From: Butyrivibrio fibrisolvens | GTDB taxonomy: Bacteria; Bacillota; Clostridia; Lachnospirales; Lachnospiraceae | Assembly: GCF_023206215.1 (NCBI RefSeq) | Contig: NZ_CP065800.1 | Span: 806,001-870,000 of the forward strand | DNA length: 64,000 nt | Direction of reading: 5' to 3' | In this document: positions 35,052 to 43,785 of the stretch, in pieces | How the letters are laid out: each line of letters opens with the position of its first letter | Numbering within the stretch: the stretch's first letter is position 1 | The notes under the pieces: model-generated | Database searches by the model: none | What the model was told of the DNA's origin: nothing | Seen by the model: the letters and a program-made list of their open reading frames with translations, nothing else | Translations under genes and position numbers: made by a program

Positions 35052-35813
35052 TCAGCATCCCATACCGCCATCAACGCCAAGTACCTGACCTGTGATATAG
35101 GACGACTTCTCTGATGCAAGGAAAAGTGCAGCATTGGCTATGTCAGAAGGTTCGCCTGCCTTCTTCATAGGGATAGTAGCAAGGGTTGCCTCCTTGGCAG
35201 CATCTGTCATCTCCTTGGTCATATCTGTGCCTATGAATCCGGGAGCTATTGCATTGCAGGTTATATTCCTTGATGCAAGCTCCTTGGCAGTAGACTTGGT
35301 AAGACCGATTAGGCCAGCCTTACTTGCAGAATAGTTGACCTGACCTGCATTGCCGTGAAGACCTACAATACTTGATATATTGATGATGCGGCCATAGCGC
35401 TGCTTCATCATAGGCCTTGCAACTTCTCTTGTCATAAGGAATGCACCTTTAAGATTGGTAGCAATAACATCATCAAAATCTTCAGTGCTCATCCTCATAA
35501 GAAGACCGTCTCTTGTAATACCTGCGTTATTAACAAGTACGTCAATTCTTCCAAACTCGTTCATGGCAGCTTCTACCAGAGCTTTAGCTCCTTCCTGAGT
35601 AGCTACATCTGCCTGAACTGATATAACTCTTATCTCTTTACCATTTGTGCTGGCAGCATTGAAGCAAAGTTCTCTTGTCTCGTCTGCCTTGGCGCTGTTA
35701 CCTGCGTATCCGATCACAAGATCATATCCTTCGCCTGCAATTGAGACAGCGATAGCTCTTCCTATGCCGCGGCTTCCACCTGTGATCAGGGCACATCTTT
35801 TTGTTTCACTCAT
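35052..35813 (-). CDS. fabG: 3-oxoacyl-ACP reductase FabG
   Basis: NADPH-dependent reduction of beta-ketoacyl-ACP. Short-chain dehydrogenase of 253 residues with the nucleotide-binding TGGSRGIGRA, NNAG, catalytic Ser (INISSIVG) and Tyr/Lys (YSASKAG), and the C-terminal GQVLGVDGGM. Sits between fabD and fabF in the same operon. Confidence 0.96.
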   Translation of the reverse strand: MSETKRCALITGGSRGIGRAIAVSIAGEGYDLVIGYAGNSAKADETRELCFNAASTNGKEIRVISVQADVATQEGAKALVEAAMNEFGRIDVLVNNAGITRDGLLMRMSTEDFDDVIATNLKGAFLMTREVARPMMKQRYGRIINISSIVGLHGNAGQVNYSASKAGLIGLTKSTAKELASRNITCNAIAPGFIGTDMTKEMTDAAKEATLATIPMKKAGEPSDIANAALFLASEKSSYITGQVLGVDGGMGC

Positions 35814-35914
35814 TCGTTATTCCTCATCTTAATTTCTTATCAATAACAAATCAGCTTTCCAATCTGTAAATACATGATTTCTGATAATCTATCAATTTCT
35901 TATAACGATCCAGA

Positions 35915-36874
35915 TCACGCACTTAAAGTTTTCTTTGAAAGCATTTCTTCGAATTCTTCAGCTGTCTCTACGGCGTAGATAACATAATCATCTACGCCAA
36001 TAGCTTTTGCAGTCTTTTTGATAAATCCGGAAAGTGCATGTCCCGGACCAACTTCTACGAATTCTCTAACGCCGTTTTCAAATAAGCGTCTTATGATTGC
36101 TTCCATACGAACAGGGCTCTGAACCTGCTTTACCAAAAGATCCTCTATTGAGAGTCCTTCTTCATTTTCTTTGCCCAGATAATCGTATAAAACCGTGATA
36201 GACTCTTTGCTAAAAGAGATTTCTTTGAACTTGTCTGAAAGTGCATCACCTGCACTCTTCATGAAGCTTGTATGGAATGGTCCGCTTACAGAAAGAGGAA
36301 GAACACGCTTGGCACCTGCCTCCTTTGCATACTCGCCTGCTTTATCAACAGCAGCCTTCTGACCGCTTATAACGAGCTGTCCCGGGCAGTTGAAGTTACA
36401 GATCATAACTATTTCGCCTGTTTCTTTGCTTGCCTTTTCACAGCACTCATTAAGAACACCTTCTTCAAGGTTAAGTACAGCGCTCATGCCGCAGTCGATA
36501 CCTTCTGCAGCCTTAGCCATTGCCTTACCTCTAAATGCAGCAAGTTCGATTGCCTGCCTTGCGCTAAGAACTCCTGCAGCTTCTAAAGCTGAGTATTCGC
36601 CGAGTGAAAGACCTGCAACATAGTCAGCTTCATATCCGTTTTCTTTAAGAAGAGCTGTCATACCTGCAGCAAATGCAACCATGCAAGGCTGTGTATACTG
36701 AGTTTTGATAAGGTCTCCATCAGGATCTTCGAAGCAAAGCTTATGAAGATCAAAATCAAGAACATCGTTTGCGCAGTCAAAAGCTTTTGCAAATGTTGTA
36801 TACTTCTCATACAGATCTTTGCCCATACCTGCATGCTGAGCACCCTGACCCGCATATAATATAGCTTTTTTCAT
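35915..36874 (-). CDS. fabD: Malonyl-CoA:ACP transacylase FabD
   Basis: Loads malonyl groups onto ACP. 319 residues; YAGQGAQHAGMGKDL at the N-terminus, nucleophile Ser90 in GLSLGEYSALEAAG (the usual GHSLGE has His replaced by Leu here), and catalytic His in SGPFHTSFM. It follows fabK and precedes fabG in the operon. The GHS to GLS change is seen in some relatives and does not remove the Ser-His pair. Confidence 0.95.
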   Translation of the reverse strand: MKKAILYAGQGAQHAGMGKDLYEKYTTFAKAFDCANDVLDFDLHKLCFEDPDGDLIKTQYTQPCMVAFAAGMTALLKENGYEADYVAGLSLGEYSALEAAGVLSARQAIELAAFRGKAMAKAAEGIDCGMSAVLNLEEGVLNECCEKASKETGEIVMICNFNCPGQLVISGQKAAVDKAGEYAKEAGAKRVLPLSVSGPFHTSFMKSAGDALSDKFKEISFSKESITVLYDYLGKENEEGLSIEDLLVKQVQSPVRMEAIIRRLFENGVREFVEVGPGHALSGFIKKTAKAIGVDDYVIYAVETAEEFEEMLSKKTLSA

Positions 36875-36983
36875 ATATAATCCTTTCTAAAGTCGTTTAC
36901 TATAGATCAACTAAATAAAAATCATAGAATTAAAATACAAATATATTTTCCTCAAGTTTCTACAGGCATTCATACTTTATTTT

Positions 36984-37913
36984 TTACATAGCTTCTTTGA
37001 CAGCGCTAAAATCAATTCCTGCGCATAGATCAGCGAAGATATCTGCTACAGGTCTTATTTCTTTAACCTGACCGCAGGTCTGGCCTGTCATAAGTGAGCC
37101 GGTCTGAGTATCTCCTTCAAATACAGCTCTTCTAAGAGAACCAAGAGTATACTTTTCAAGCTCTTCAAGAGTTGCACCTTTTTTCTCCTGAGCTACATAT
37201 TCACGAGCCATCTTGTTCTTAAGAACACGTACAGGAGTTCCGCCTATGCGGCCTGTAACGATAGTATCGCTTCCCTTGGCCTTAATGATGGCATTTTTAT
37301 AATTGTCATGAATAGGACATTCAATAGATCCAAGAAGGCATGTACCAACCTGTACGCCACATGCGCCAAGTTCAAGTACTGCACGCATCTGCCTGTTGTC
37401 AGCAACGCCGCCTGCAGCTATTACAGGGACATTTACAATGTCGCATACCTGAGGTACCAGAGTCATTGTTGTCATCTCTCCGATGTGACCGCCTGATTCG
37501 CAGCCTTCTGCTATGATAGCGTCAGCTCCGCAGTCTTCAAGGTGCCTTGCAAGGATAGGAGCAGCAACTACAGGCATTACGAAGATTCCTGCCTTTTTGA
37601 AGCTGTCCATGTACTTACCGGGATTACCTGCACCTGTTGTTACGAATGGAACCTTCTCTTCACATACGATTCTTACGAACTCGTCTGTCTGCGGATGCAT
37701 GAGCATGAGATTTACACCAAATGGTTTATCTGTAAGAGATCTGCATGTAGCAATTTCCTGTCTTAATACTTCAGGATTCATGCCACCTGTAGCTATGATT
37801 CCAAGACCACCAGCATTAGAGCAGGCTGCTGCAAAAGTGCCTGTTGCTATATTGGCCATAGCCCCCTGAATTATGGGATATTTTGTTCCCAATATATTAT
37901 TTAAATAAATCAT
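36984..37913 (-). CDS. fabK: Enoyl-ACP reductase II FabK (FMN-dependent)
   Basis: Last reductive step of elongation. TIM-barrel flavoprotein of the nitronate-monooxygenase-like family, 309 residues: YPIIQGAMANIATG, IIATGGMNPE, GCESGGHIGEMTT (catalytic-site His), VPVIAAGGVADNRQM and GACGVQVGT for FMN phosphate binding. FabK in the operon and no FabI makes this a triclosan-insensitive type of reductase by family knowledge. The start is the ATG at 37913 with GGGAGG 6 bases upstream; an in-frame ATG 10 codons earlier lacks one. Confidence 0.95.
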   Translation of the reverse strand: MIYLNNILGTKYPIIQGAMANIATGTFAAACSNAGGLGIIATGGMNPEVLRQEIATCRSLTDKPFGVNLMLMHPQTDEFVRIVCEEKVPFVTTGAGNPGKYMDSFKKAGIFVMPVVAAPILARHLEDCGADAIIAEGCESGGHIGEMTTMTLVPQVCDIVNVPVIAAGGVADNRQMRAVLELGACGVQVGTCLLGSIECPIHDNYKNAIIKAKGSDTIVTGRIGGTPVRVLKNKMAREYVAQEKKGATLEELEKYTLGSLRRAVFEGDTQTGSLMTGQTCGQVKEIRPVADIFADLCAGIDFSAVKEAM

Positions 37914-37994
37914 ACCTTTCCTCCCTTTATATCCGTATATCATTTATATAGACCAAAAGCTGTTTTTATTCTAAAATCCAAAATTTATTTATAA

Positions 37995-38948
37995 TCAGTC
38001 ACCAAATGTGATCATCACACCGCCCCAGGTAAGTCCTGCTCCAAAGCCTACAAGTATGAGCCTGTCACCTTTTTTAAGGCTTCCATTTTCATATAATTCT
38101 GACAAGGCAAGAGGGATAGATCCTGCGCTGGTATTACCGAAATGATCCATGTTTTTATAAAATTTGGACGGATCTTCCTTGGACTTTTTGACTACGTGAT
38201 CGATTATACGGGAGTTAGCCTGATGGCATACCACATGGTCTATATCTGTCAGAGATATGTCACATCCATCATCTGCCTTAAGAAGCTCATCTATGCACTT
38301 TGGCATAGCCCATACTGCGAATCTGAACACAGCCTTTCCATCCATCTGAATGAAGCTGTTTGCATTGCCTGCACCAAGGCAGGATATTTCTTTGCCGCCT
38401 CTTGCACCGAGAGTTTGGCGAAAAAGAGCATTAGGATCTCTTTTTATAACAGCAGCGCCGCCGCCGTCTCCAAATAGTACACAGGTAGTTCTGTCTGTCA
38501 TATCAAGAAGGCGGGAGAGTTCTTCCATACCTATTACAAGACCATATGTCTTTCCACTTGCTTCAAGAAGCCCCCTGGCTACGCAAAGAGCATATATAAA
38601 ACCGCTGCATGCTGCGTTAACATCAAGTACCGGAATATCTTCCGGAAGTGAAAGTGCCTGCTGCACCATACATGAAACAGATGGAGTTGCATAGTCTCCG
38701 GAAATAGTAGCGCAGATGACGCATCCTATATCTTCTTTGGATATTCCGGATCTTTGAAGGGCTGTGCTACAAGCCTCTATAGCCATAGAGACACAGGATT
38801 CATCATCTTCGCAAAAATATCTTGAACGTATACCGGTCCTTGTGGATATCCACTCATCATCGGTTTCAACGATTTTTGCCATATCATCGTTTGTAACCTT
38901 CTTTTTTGGATGACAACCGGCAACGGATAATATCTTAATTCCCTGCAT
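37995..38948 (-). CDS. fabH: 3-oxoacyl-ACP synthase III FabH
   Basis: Starts fatty-acid chains by condensing acetyl- or branched acyl-CoA with malonyl-ACP. 317 residues with nucleophile Cys114 in DVNAACSGFIYAL, His in VCHQANSRI and Asn in FGNTSAGSIP. The family N-terminus pattern DDEWISTRTGIRSR is present. Between accA and fabK in the operon. Confidence 0.96.
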   Translation of the reverse strand: MQGIKILSVAGCHPKKKVTNDDMAKIVETDDEWISTRTGIRSRYFCEDDESCVSMAIEACSTALQRSGISKEDIGCVICATISGDYATPSVSCMVQQALSLPEDIPVLDVNAACSGFIYALCVARGLLEASGKTYGLVIGMEELSRLLDMTDRTTCVLFGDGGGAAVIKRDPNALFRQTLGARGGKEISCLGAGNANSFIQMDGKAVFRFAVWAMPKCIDELLKADDGCDISLTDIDHVVCHQANSRIIDHVVKKSKEDPSKFYKNMDHFGNTSAGSIPLALSELYENGSLKKGDRLILVGFGAGLTWGGVMITFGD

Positions 38949-38966
38949 TATTAGTTAATATTCCTT

Positions 38967-39800
38967 TCAGGCCTTTTTGCGGAAAAAAGATGCAGGCTCC
39001 TTAACCTCACCTATATTCCTGTATTTTTCATGCCTGTCGGCAATTATATCCTTGGCATTCATTCTGGAATATGCTGTAAGAGCCTTTTCTATAGAAAGAG
39101 AAAGTCTCTCATATACATCTTCAGAATCTACCTGCATTCCGCCTTCCGGCTCCTCAATGATCTCATCGCAAAATCCTGCATCTTTAAGGTCATAGGAAGT
39201 CATCTTCATAAGATCGCAGGCTTCTTCAGCGCGGCTTGAGTCCTTCCATAAGATAGAAGCAAAGCCCTCAGGTGAGAGTACAGAATATACAGCATTTTCA
39301 AGCATAATGACCCTGTTAGCGACGCTTATTGCAAGAGCTCCGCCGGAGTTACCCTCACCTGTTACAACTGTGATAACAGGAACATTAAGGTGTGACATAG
39401 CAGCAAGGTTTCTTGCAATAGCTTCTCCCTGACCGTGCTCTTCAGCTTCCTTGCCGGGATAAGCGCCTGGTGTATCTACAAAAGTGATGATAGGGCGGTG
39501 GAACTTATCTGCCTGCTGCATGATACGAAGAGCCTTACGATAGCCTTCAGGACGAGGCATTCCGAAATTGTAGTCCATGTTCTCCTGCACAGTATGTCCC
39601 TTATGATGACCAAGGACTGTTACTGGACGTCCGTTAAAACGGGCAATACCGCCGAAGATACTCTTATCTTCATCAAAAAGATGATCACCTTTTTGCTCAA
39701 AGAAATCTGAAAACAGATGCTCTATAAAGTCTTCAATATGAGGTCTGTCAATTGAACGTTCGATAGAAACCCTCTGAAGTGGTGATAGATTTTTATTCAT
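38967..39800 (-). CDS. accA: Acetyl-CoA carboxylase carboxyltransferase subunit alpha
   Basis: Transfers the carboxyl group from biotin to acetyl-CoA, with AccD, making malonyl-CoA. 277 residues; crotonase fold with FVDTPGAYPGKEAEEHGQGE and GEGNSGGALAI, both alpha-subunit hallmarks. Its start overlaps the end of accD by 8 bp, so the two subunits are translationally coupled. accB (biotin carrier) and accC (biotin carboxylase), often in the same operon, are not in this window. Confidence 0.96.
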   Translation of the reverse strand: MNKNLSPLQRVSIERSIDRPHIEDFIEHLFSDFFEQKGDHLFDEDKSIFGGIARFNGRPVTVLGHHKGHTVQENMDYNFGMPRPEGYRKALRIMQQADKFHRPIITFVDTPGAYPGKEAEEHGQGEAIARNLAAMSHLNVPVITVVTGEGNSGGALAISVANRVIMLENAVYSVLSPEGFASILWKDSSRAEEACDLMKMTSYDLKDAGFCDEIIEEPEGGMQVDSEDVYERLSLSIEKALTAYSRMNAKDIIADRHEKYRNIGEVKEPASFFRKKA

Positions 39801-40629
39801 TAAATGCTACCTCCTTTCTCTGAAGAAGAGTTATACCATGGTGCTCGCTGCCTTGATGGAGCTTTAGAAGATCGATCAATGTTGCGCGCATATCTTTTCT
39901 CTCAACTATCTTGTCTACAAAACCGTGGGACTCAAGATATTCTGCTCTCTGGAATCCCTTGGGGAGCTTCTTGCCAATTGTCTGTTCGATAACTCTTGGA
40001 CCTGCAAATCCTACAAGAGCTCCGGGCTCAGCAAGAGTTATATCTCCAAGTGTGGCAAAAGAAGCTGTGACACCGCCTGTAGTAGGATGTGTAAGATAGC
40101 TTATATATAGACCACCTTGCCTTGAGAACTCCTCGATAGCATCAGCTGTCTTAGCCATCTGCATGAGAGAGTAGATACCCTCCTGCATTCTGGCACCGCC
40201 ACTTGCTGAGAAGATGATAAGAGGTCTTTTCTTTTTAGTTGCATATTCAATTGCTCTTGTAACTTTCTCTCCAACAACGCTGGACATAGATCCCATGAAA
40301 AAGTGTGAATCAAGAACAACGCATACGGCTTTAATACCGCCGATGCGGCCTTTTGCGCAGACAGCGGATTCTTTCATGCCTGTCTTTTTTTGTTGTTTAA
40401 TTACTTTTTCTTCATATTCTGGGAAATTAAGCGGATCTGCCGGAGACATATTTGCATCCATAAGTGACATCGTACCTGTATCGAACACAGCCTTAAGTCT
40501 TGTATCTGCACTTAATGGAAGGTACTTGCCACATACGGGACATACATAAAGGAGCTTCTCCCATTTGGGGATGAGCTGTCTTCTTTCACATGAAGGACAT
40601 GTAATGAAAAGTTTATCCTGTATACTCAT
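39793..40629 (-). CDS. accD: Acetyl-CoA carboxylase carboxyltransferase subunit beta
   Basis: Partner of AccA. 278 residues; N-terminal Cys4 zinc ribbon (C11-x2-C14...C30-x2-C33) and crotonase-fold core with FSASGGARMQEG, LTHPTTGGVTASFA and GFAGPRVIEQT. Downstream of acpP after ~175 bp that contain a dispersed palindromic repeat and a stem (CCGGTATCCT/AGGATACCGG), overlapping accA at its end. Confidence 0.96.
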   Translation of the reverse strand: MSIQDKLFITCPSCERRQLIPKWEKLLYVCPVCGKYLPLSADTRLKAVFDTGTMSLMDANMSPADPLNFPEYEEKVIKQQKKTGMKESAVCAKGRIGGIKAVCVVLDSHFFMGSMSSVVGEKVTRAIEYATKKKRPLIIFSASGGARMQEGIYSLMQMAKTADAIEEFSRQGGLYISYLTHPTTGGVTASFATLGDITLAEPGALVGFAGPRVIEQTIGKKLPKGFQRAEYLESHGFVDKIVERKDMRATLIDLLKLHQGSEHHGITLLQRKEVAFNE

Positions 40630-40675
40630 TAGAATAAAATCCTTTCAAAAATAAATGTAGTGAACACTCATAAAT

Positions 40676-40712
40676 AACCTCATGTCACGAGCAAAACGAG
40701 TGACTAATGGTT
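40676..40712 (-). repeat. Dispersed palindromic repeat (third module), copy between acpP and accD
   Basis: AACCTCATGTCACGAGC-AAA-ACGAGTGACTAATGGTT, read on the plus strand (inverted relative to the 55.7 and 61.8 kb copies). A second stem, CCGGTATCCT/AGGATACCGG (about 40720-40766), follows. Both would fold in the acpP-accD transcript and could raise acpP over the downstream genes. Confidence 0.75.
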
Positions 40713-40805
40713 AAAATCCGGTATCCTGAAATATGTTCATGCATATCTCCGAGGAAGGATACCGGATAATGATAGTTGTTCACATGGTTTTAATAATCTT
40801 TGGAC

Positions 40806-41039
40806 TTAGGCAACCTTGTTCTCTTTAAGATAAGCAACTACCTTGCCAACTGTATCAAGCTTAGCGATAACTTCATCAGGGATCTTAGTGCCGATAGCAT
40901 CTTCAAGTGCCATGTGAAGCTCAACAAGATCAAGTGAATCTGCCTCAAGATCTTCTGTAAGAGAAGCCTCTTCTGTAACCTTATCCTCGTCGCATCCAAG
41001 TGTGTCTACAATAATCTTCTTAACGTCTTCAAAATTCAT
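40806..41039 (-). CDS. acpP: Acyl carrier protein
   Basis: Carries the growing acyl chain on phosphopantetheine attached to Ser35 in [17 protein letters not shown]. 77 residues, acidic, normal size. First gene of the fatty-acid operon; the promoter lies ~160 bp upstream. A strong AGGAGG-type site (revcomp of CCTCCTT at 41048) precedes the ATG. Confidence 0.97.
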   Translation of the reverse strand: MNFEDVKKIIVDTLGCDEDKVTEEASLTEDLEADSLDLVELHMALEDAIGTKIPDEVIAKLDTVGKVVAYLKENKVA

Positions 41040-41169
41040 ATTAGTTTCCTCCTTATAATAAAGAAAAAATTGGTTGTATTTAATTTAAGAAAGGAATTAC
41101 TTCTTTGAATCCCTGTACTTCATTATGTAGTTCAAAAAACTACGTGATAAAGTTTCTTTAATTAAATAT

Positions 41170-41186
41170 TTTTAAGCATCTTAAAA
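41170..41186 (-). promoter_or_regulatory. Palindromic operator candidate in the fatty-acid operon leader
   Basis: TTTTAAG-CAT-CTTAAAA: perfect 7-bp arms, located within about 3-20 nt downstream of the predicted transcription start. The position suits a repressor site (FabT-like MarR or FapR type). Confidence 0.55.
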
Positions 41187-41195
41187 CTGATTAAA

Positions 41196-41224
41196 ATATT
41201 AAAACCAGTTTCCTTTAATGTCAA
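41196..41224 (-). promoter_or_regulatory. sigma-A promoter of the fatty-acid operon
   Basis: On the minus strand TTGACA (41224-41219), 17-bp spacer, TAATAT (41201-41196). Start of transcription near 41189, giving a ~150-nt AT-rich leader before acpP. Confidence 0.85.
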
Positions 41225-41303
41225 TAGATAACTTTAAAATTTTTTAATATTTAATTGATAAATATTTGATGGGATTATATGGTTGTTTTTTATTTGCCTA
41301 AAT

Positions 41304-41342
41304 AAAAAAAGCTTTTACCCGGTAACAGGGCCAAAGCTTTTA
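41304..41342 (-). terminator. Terminator of the YlmH-like gene
   Basis: On the minus strand AAAAGCTTTGG pairs with the downstream AAAAGCTTTTTTT region around CCCTGTTACCGGG, ending in a T-run. It separates ylmH from the fatty-acid promoter. Confidence 0.7.
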
Positions 41343-41493
41343 TAGTTCATTTTCTTTTTTCATATTTTTGTAAGTATTATGAATTGGAATATTCCAATAT
41401 ATATGGCGACATTTTTCTCATAGAATATGTCATTTATAAATATTCACTGGAGTATCGTCAGGATATGCGATGTTCCAAGCAAACAAGTAGCAT

Positions 41494-42306
41494 TTATTTG
41501 TATACAGCAACTTTGATCATGAGTCGTCCTTTTCTGGTGCTGCCTGTTTGTCCGAGATATTTGAATTTACCATGTCCTCTTACAGAAACTCTTGAGCCCT
41601 CTTTGAGATCATAGCCTGCACTGAAGGCGCATCTTCCATCGATGAAGACCAGCTGTCTTGACACAAGTTCCTGAGCCTGGCTTCTGGATATTCTATAGAC
41701 GAGTGCAAGCACGGCATCAAGTCTTTCAGATGCAACTGATCCAGATATTTCTTCAAAAGAAGGCCTTATATCACATTCTTTATTTGAAACCGGTATGCAT
41801 TTAACACAGGTGTGTTTTATCCGGATGAGCTCTTTACATATTAATTCTTCCATATCTTTTAATATGAATAAATATGCAACCTGTCCATCTTCTGACACAA
41901 GGATATCACCTATGATATCTCTTTCGATTCCGAGGTTCATTAAACTCCCAAGAAAATCTCTGTGAGTAAGTTTATCTGCAAATTTTGCATTTACCGGCAC
42001 AACTTTAAGGCATGATACGATGGAACCTCCTTCATCTTCCTGAAGTTTTAAACTTTCAGCATCGAGATAAGAAGGAAGAAAACAAAGGACATTTCTTTCA
42101 CTGTCTTCATAGCCGCCATATAATGTAAACTTTACGCCGTTGTAAACCTGGTTTGCTGCAGAACCGCCGCTTTTATTAATTTCATCAAGCACAGCTGCAA
42201 GTTCTGAAAGCCCCAGGAAATTAGTGTGCGTTGTGTAATCATTTTGATATGCTCTTGATGCCAGATCTTTGATATGACCGATGAGCATTGAATTATCATT
42301 TTCCAT
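41494..42306 (-). CDS. YlmH-like S4-domain RNA-binding protein
   Basis: 270 residues. The C-terminal ~75 residues are an S4 RNA-binding domain (ERLDAVLALVYRISRSQAQELV then RQLVFIDGR and LKEGSRVSVRGHGKF); the middle part has the YlmH-type GNLMNLG-like segment FLGSLMNLGIERDIIGDIL. In Firmicutes YlmH lies in the cell-division cluster and has been linked to ribosome rescue; here it stands alone between the fatty-acid operon and the rep origin. Start at the ATG at 42306 with TGAGGA upstream; a GTG 4 codons earlier overlaps that site. Confidence 0.87.
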   Translation of the reverse strand: MENDNSMLIGHIKDLASRAYQNDYTTHTNFLGLSELAAVLDEINKSGGSAANQVYNGVKFTLYGGYEDSERNVLCFLPSYLDAESLKLQEDEGGSIVSCLKVVPVNAKFADKLTHRDFLGSLMNLGIERDIIGDILVSEDGQVAYLFILKDMEELICKELIRIKHTCVKCIPVSNKECDIRPSFEEISGSVASERLDAVLALVYRISRSQAQELVSRQLVFIDGRCAFSAGYDLKEGSRVSVRGHGKFKYLGQTGSTRKGRLMIKVAVYK

Positions 42307-42389
42307 GAGGTTCCTCACTAATTTTTATTAAAAGTAGTTATAGGCATAATTTTAATCCTAAACAGATTTTAACATATTTTCTAATTATT

Positions 42390-42620
42390 GCTCCGCCGGC
42401 CGTCCCTATCATGATCCCCTCATAGCATATCAATGTATATTTTGGCTGATATATTATGGCGCCCCCGGCGCCCTTGTTTATTATCCCGCCGCCCTGCATA
42501 ATGTAAATTTTATGCATATTTATACTGCGCCCCGCGCCCTCTTGTATTTAAACCCGGCCCTGCGCTTTGTTCGCTTTTTCGACAGCTTTCGCTTCTCCAC
42601 ACCCCTTTCCTAAGTGCCGA
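42390..42620. other. GC-rich blocks in AT-rich DNA upstream of the iterons
   Basis: Five short pyrimidine-leaning GC blocks (CCGCCGGCCGTCCC, GGCGCCCCCGGCGCCC, CCCGCCGCCC, GCGCCCCGCGCCC, CCCGGCCCTGCGC) alternate with AT-rich spacers such as AATGTAAATTTTATGCAT. TTCTCCACA (42593-42601) is one base off the DnaA box TTATCCACA. The composition is unlike any other part of the window and fits an origin with melting and binding parts; the function is inferred. Confidence 0.5.
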
Positions 42621-42750
42621 ACAGATTTTTTTTAAAATATACGGATGCGTATGTGTCACTGTTGCTTAATTAAAGATTAATACAACAATTCTTTTTTTCT
42701 TTAGGACAGCTCTCAAACCGCGCATTTTAAGGCTTTTCTCGATAAAGATA

Positions 42751-43785
42751 TGGTGTAATTTGGAAAAAAGAGAGCTTATTTTTGGATAAATTTTTGGTGA
42801 TCTGCGGAAAACGTTATGGTGAGTTTTGGAAGCCTCCGGAAGGGCTAAGTTCTGGTGATTTTTGGAAAAAGAGCTTGTTTTTGGCGGGAAAATATGGGTT
42901 TACCTCTGGAATCCAGAACTGAGCAGGTCTTGCGGGCTTTTAAAAAAGCCAAAGTTTTGCTTTTTTTGGAATATTTTGATAAAACTTGTGGGTGAAAATG
43001 GAATTTAGAGAAGAAAGAAATGGTATTTTTGGAAAAAAAAGAGGATAAAGATGTGCGTAAATATGGAATAAAAATCAAAAGATGTGATGAAATTCGGAAT
43101 AAGTCCCCCATAAATTATGCTGTTTTTTGGAATAAAAAACACTAAGTTTTGGTGATATCTGGAATAAAAATACGTAAGAGATGGTGAATTTTGGAATAAA
43201 AAACCGCCGTAAAATGAAAAATTAATGGATCCGGGGCCTATACGTTTATTATGCTAAGAAGATGTGGTGAATTTTGGAAAAAAGATATGGAATTAATTGG
43301 AATTTTGGCGTCTTAAAGTATGGTAAAAACTGGATTCTTCATTCCAATTTGGTCGTATCTTGTGCATTTTTGGAATAAAGTACATCGAATTGCTAAAAAT
43401 GTAATTGCTTAAATTATCATTGAATGCATGTCTATATTAATGTTCTGGTGTATTTTGGAATGTATTAATGTTCTATTTGGAATTTAATGTGGTGTATTTT
43501 GGAATATAGATCACCAGGAAATATTTTTAAAATTTTTTTTTAGAATTAGTTGTGGTTAATTTTGGAATGAAATTGGTATACATCTGTCTGATTTTGGAAT
43601 GAATTAATTAACACCTGCCGAATTTTGGAATCAGACCTGTCGAATTTTGGAAGATTTCGAAAGTACGAGAAAAATGGAATGCTATTGCGGGAGGGGATTC
43701 TTTTGAGTATAATAATTTTACTTAAAAGTAAGACTAAATTGGAATGTAATAGGGGGTTAGTAAGAGAAAATTGGAATCTAAGACG
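42751..43785 (+). repeat. Iteron array of the Rep_3 origin
   Basis: At least 20 same-direction copies of about TGGTGNATTTTGGAATAAA, core TTTTGGAA, for example at 42817, 42853, 43150, 43182, 43265, 43446, 43490 and 43553, in spacings that vary from about 20 to 70 bp. Near the gene the left half changes to CTGNCGAATTTTGGAAT (43585-43652). The last copies (TTGGAAT at 43739 and 43771) run into the rep start. The array contains no other gene. Typical of theta-replicating iteron origins. Confidence 0.9.
43685..43713 (+). promoter_or_regulatory. Promoter candidate of rep
   Basis: TTGCGG (43685-43690), 17-bp spacer, TATAAT (43708-43713); start near 43720, ~50 nt before the rep start codon. The -10 box is perfect, the -35 weak. 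Iteron cores lie on both sides, suiting autorepression. Confidence 0.55.

Noticed and set aside
42751..43785. CRISPR-like repeat array
   Set aside because: Repeats are short, imperfect, irregularly spaced, with no unique spacers of constant length and no cas genes; a Rep_3 gene follows, so iterons explain it.
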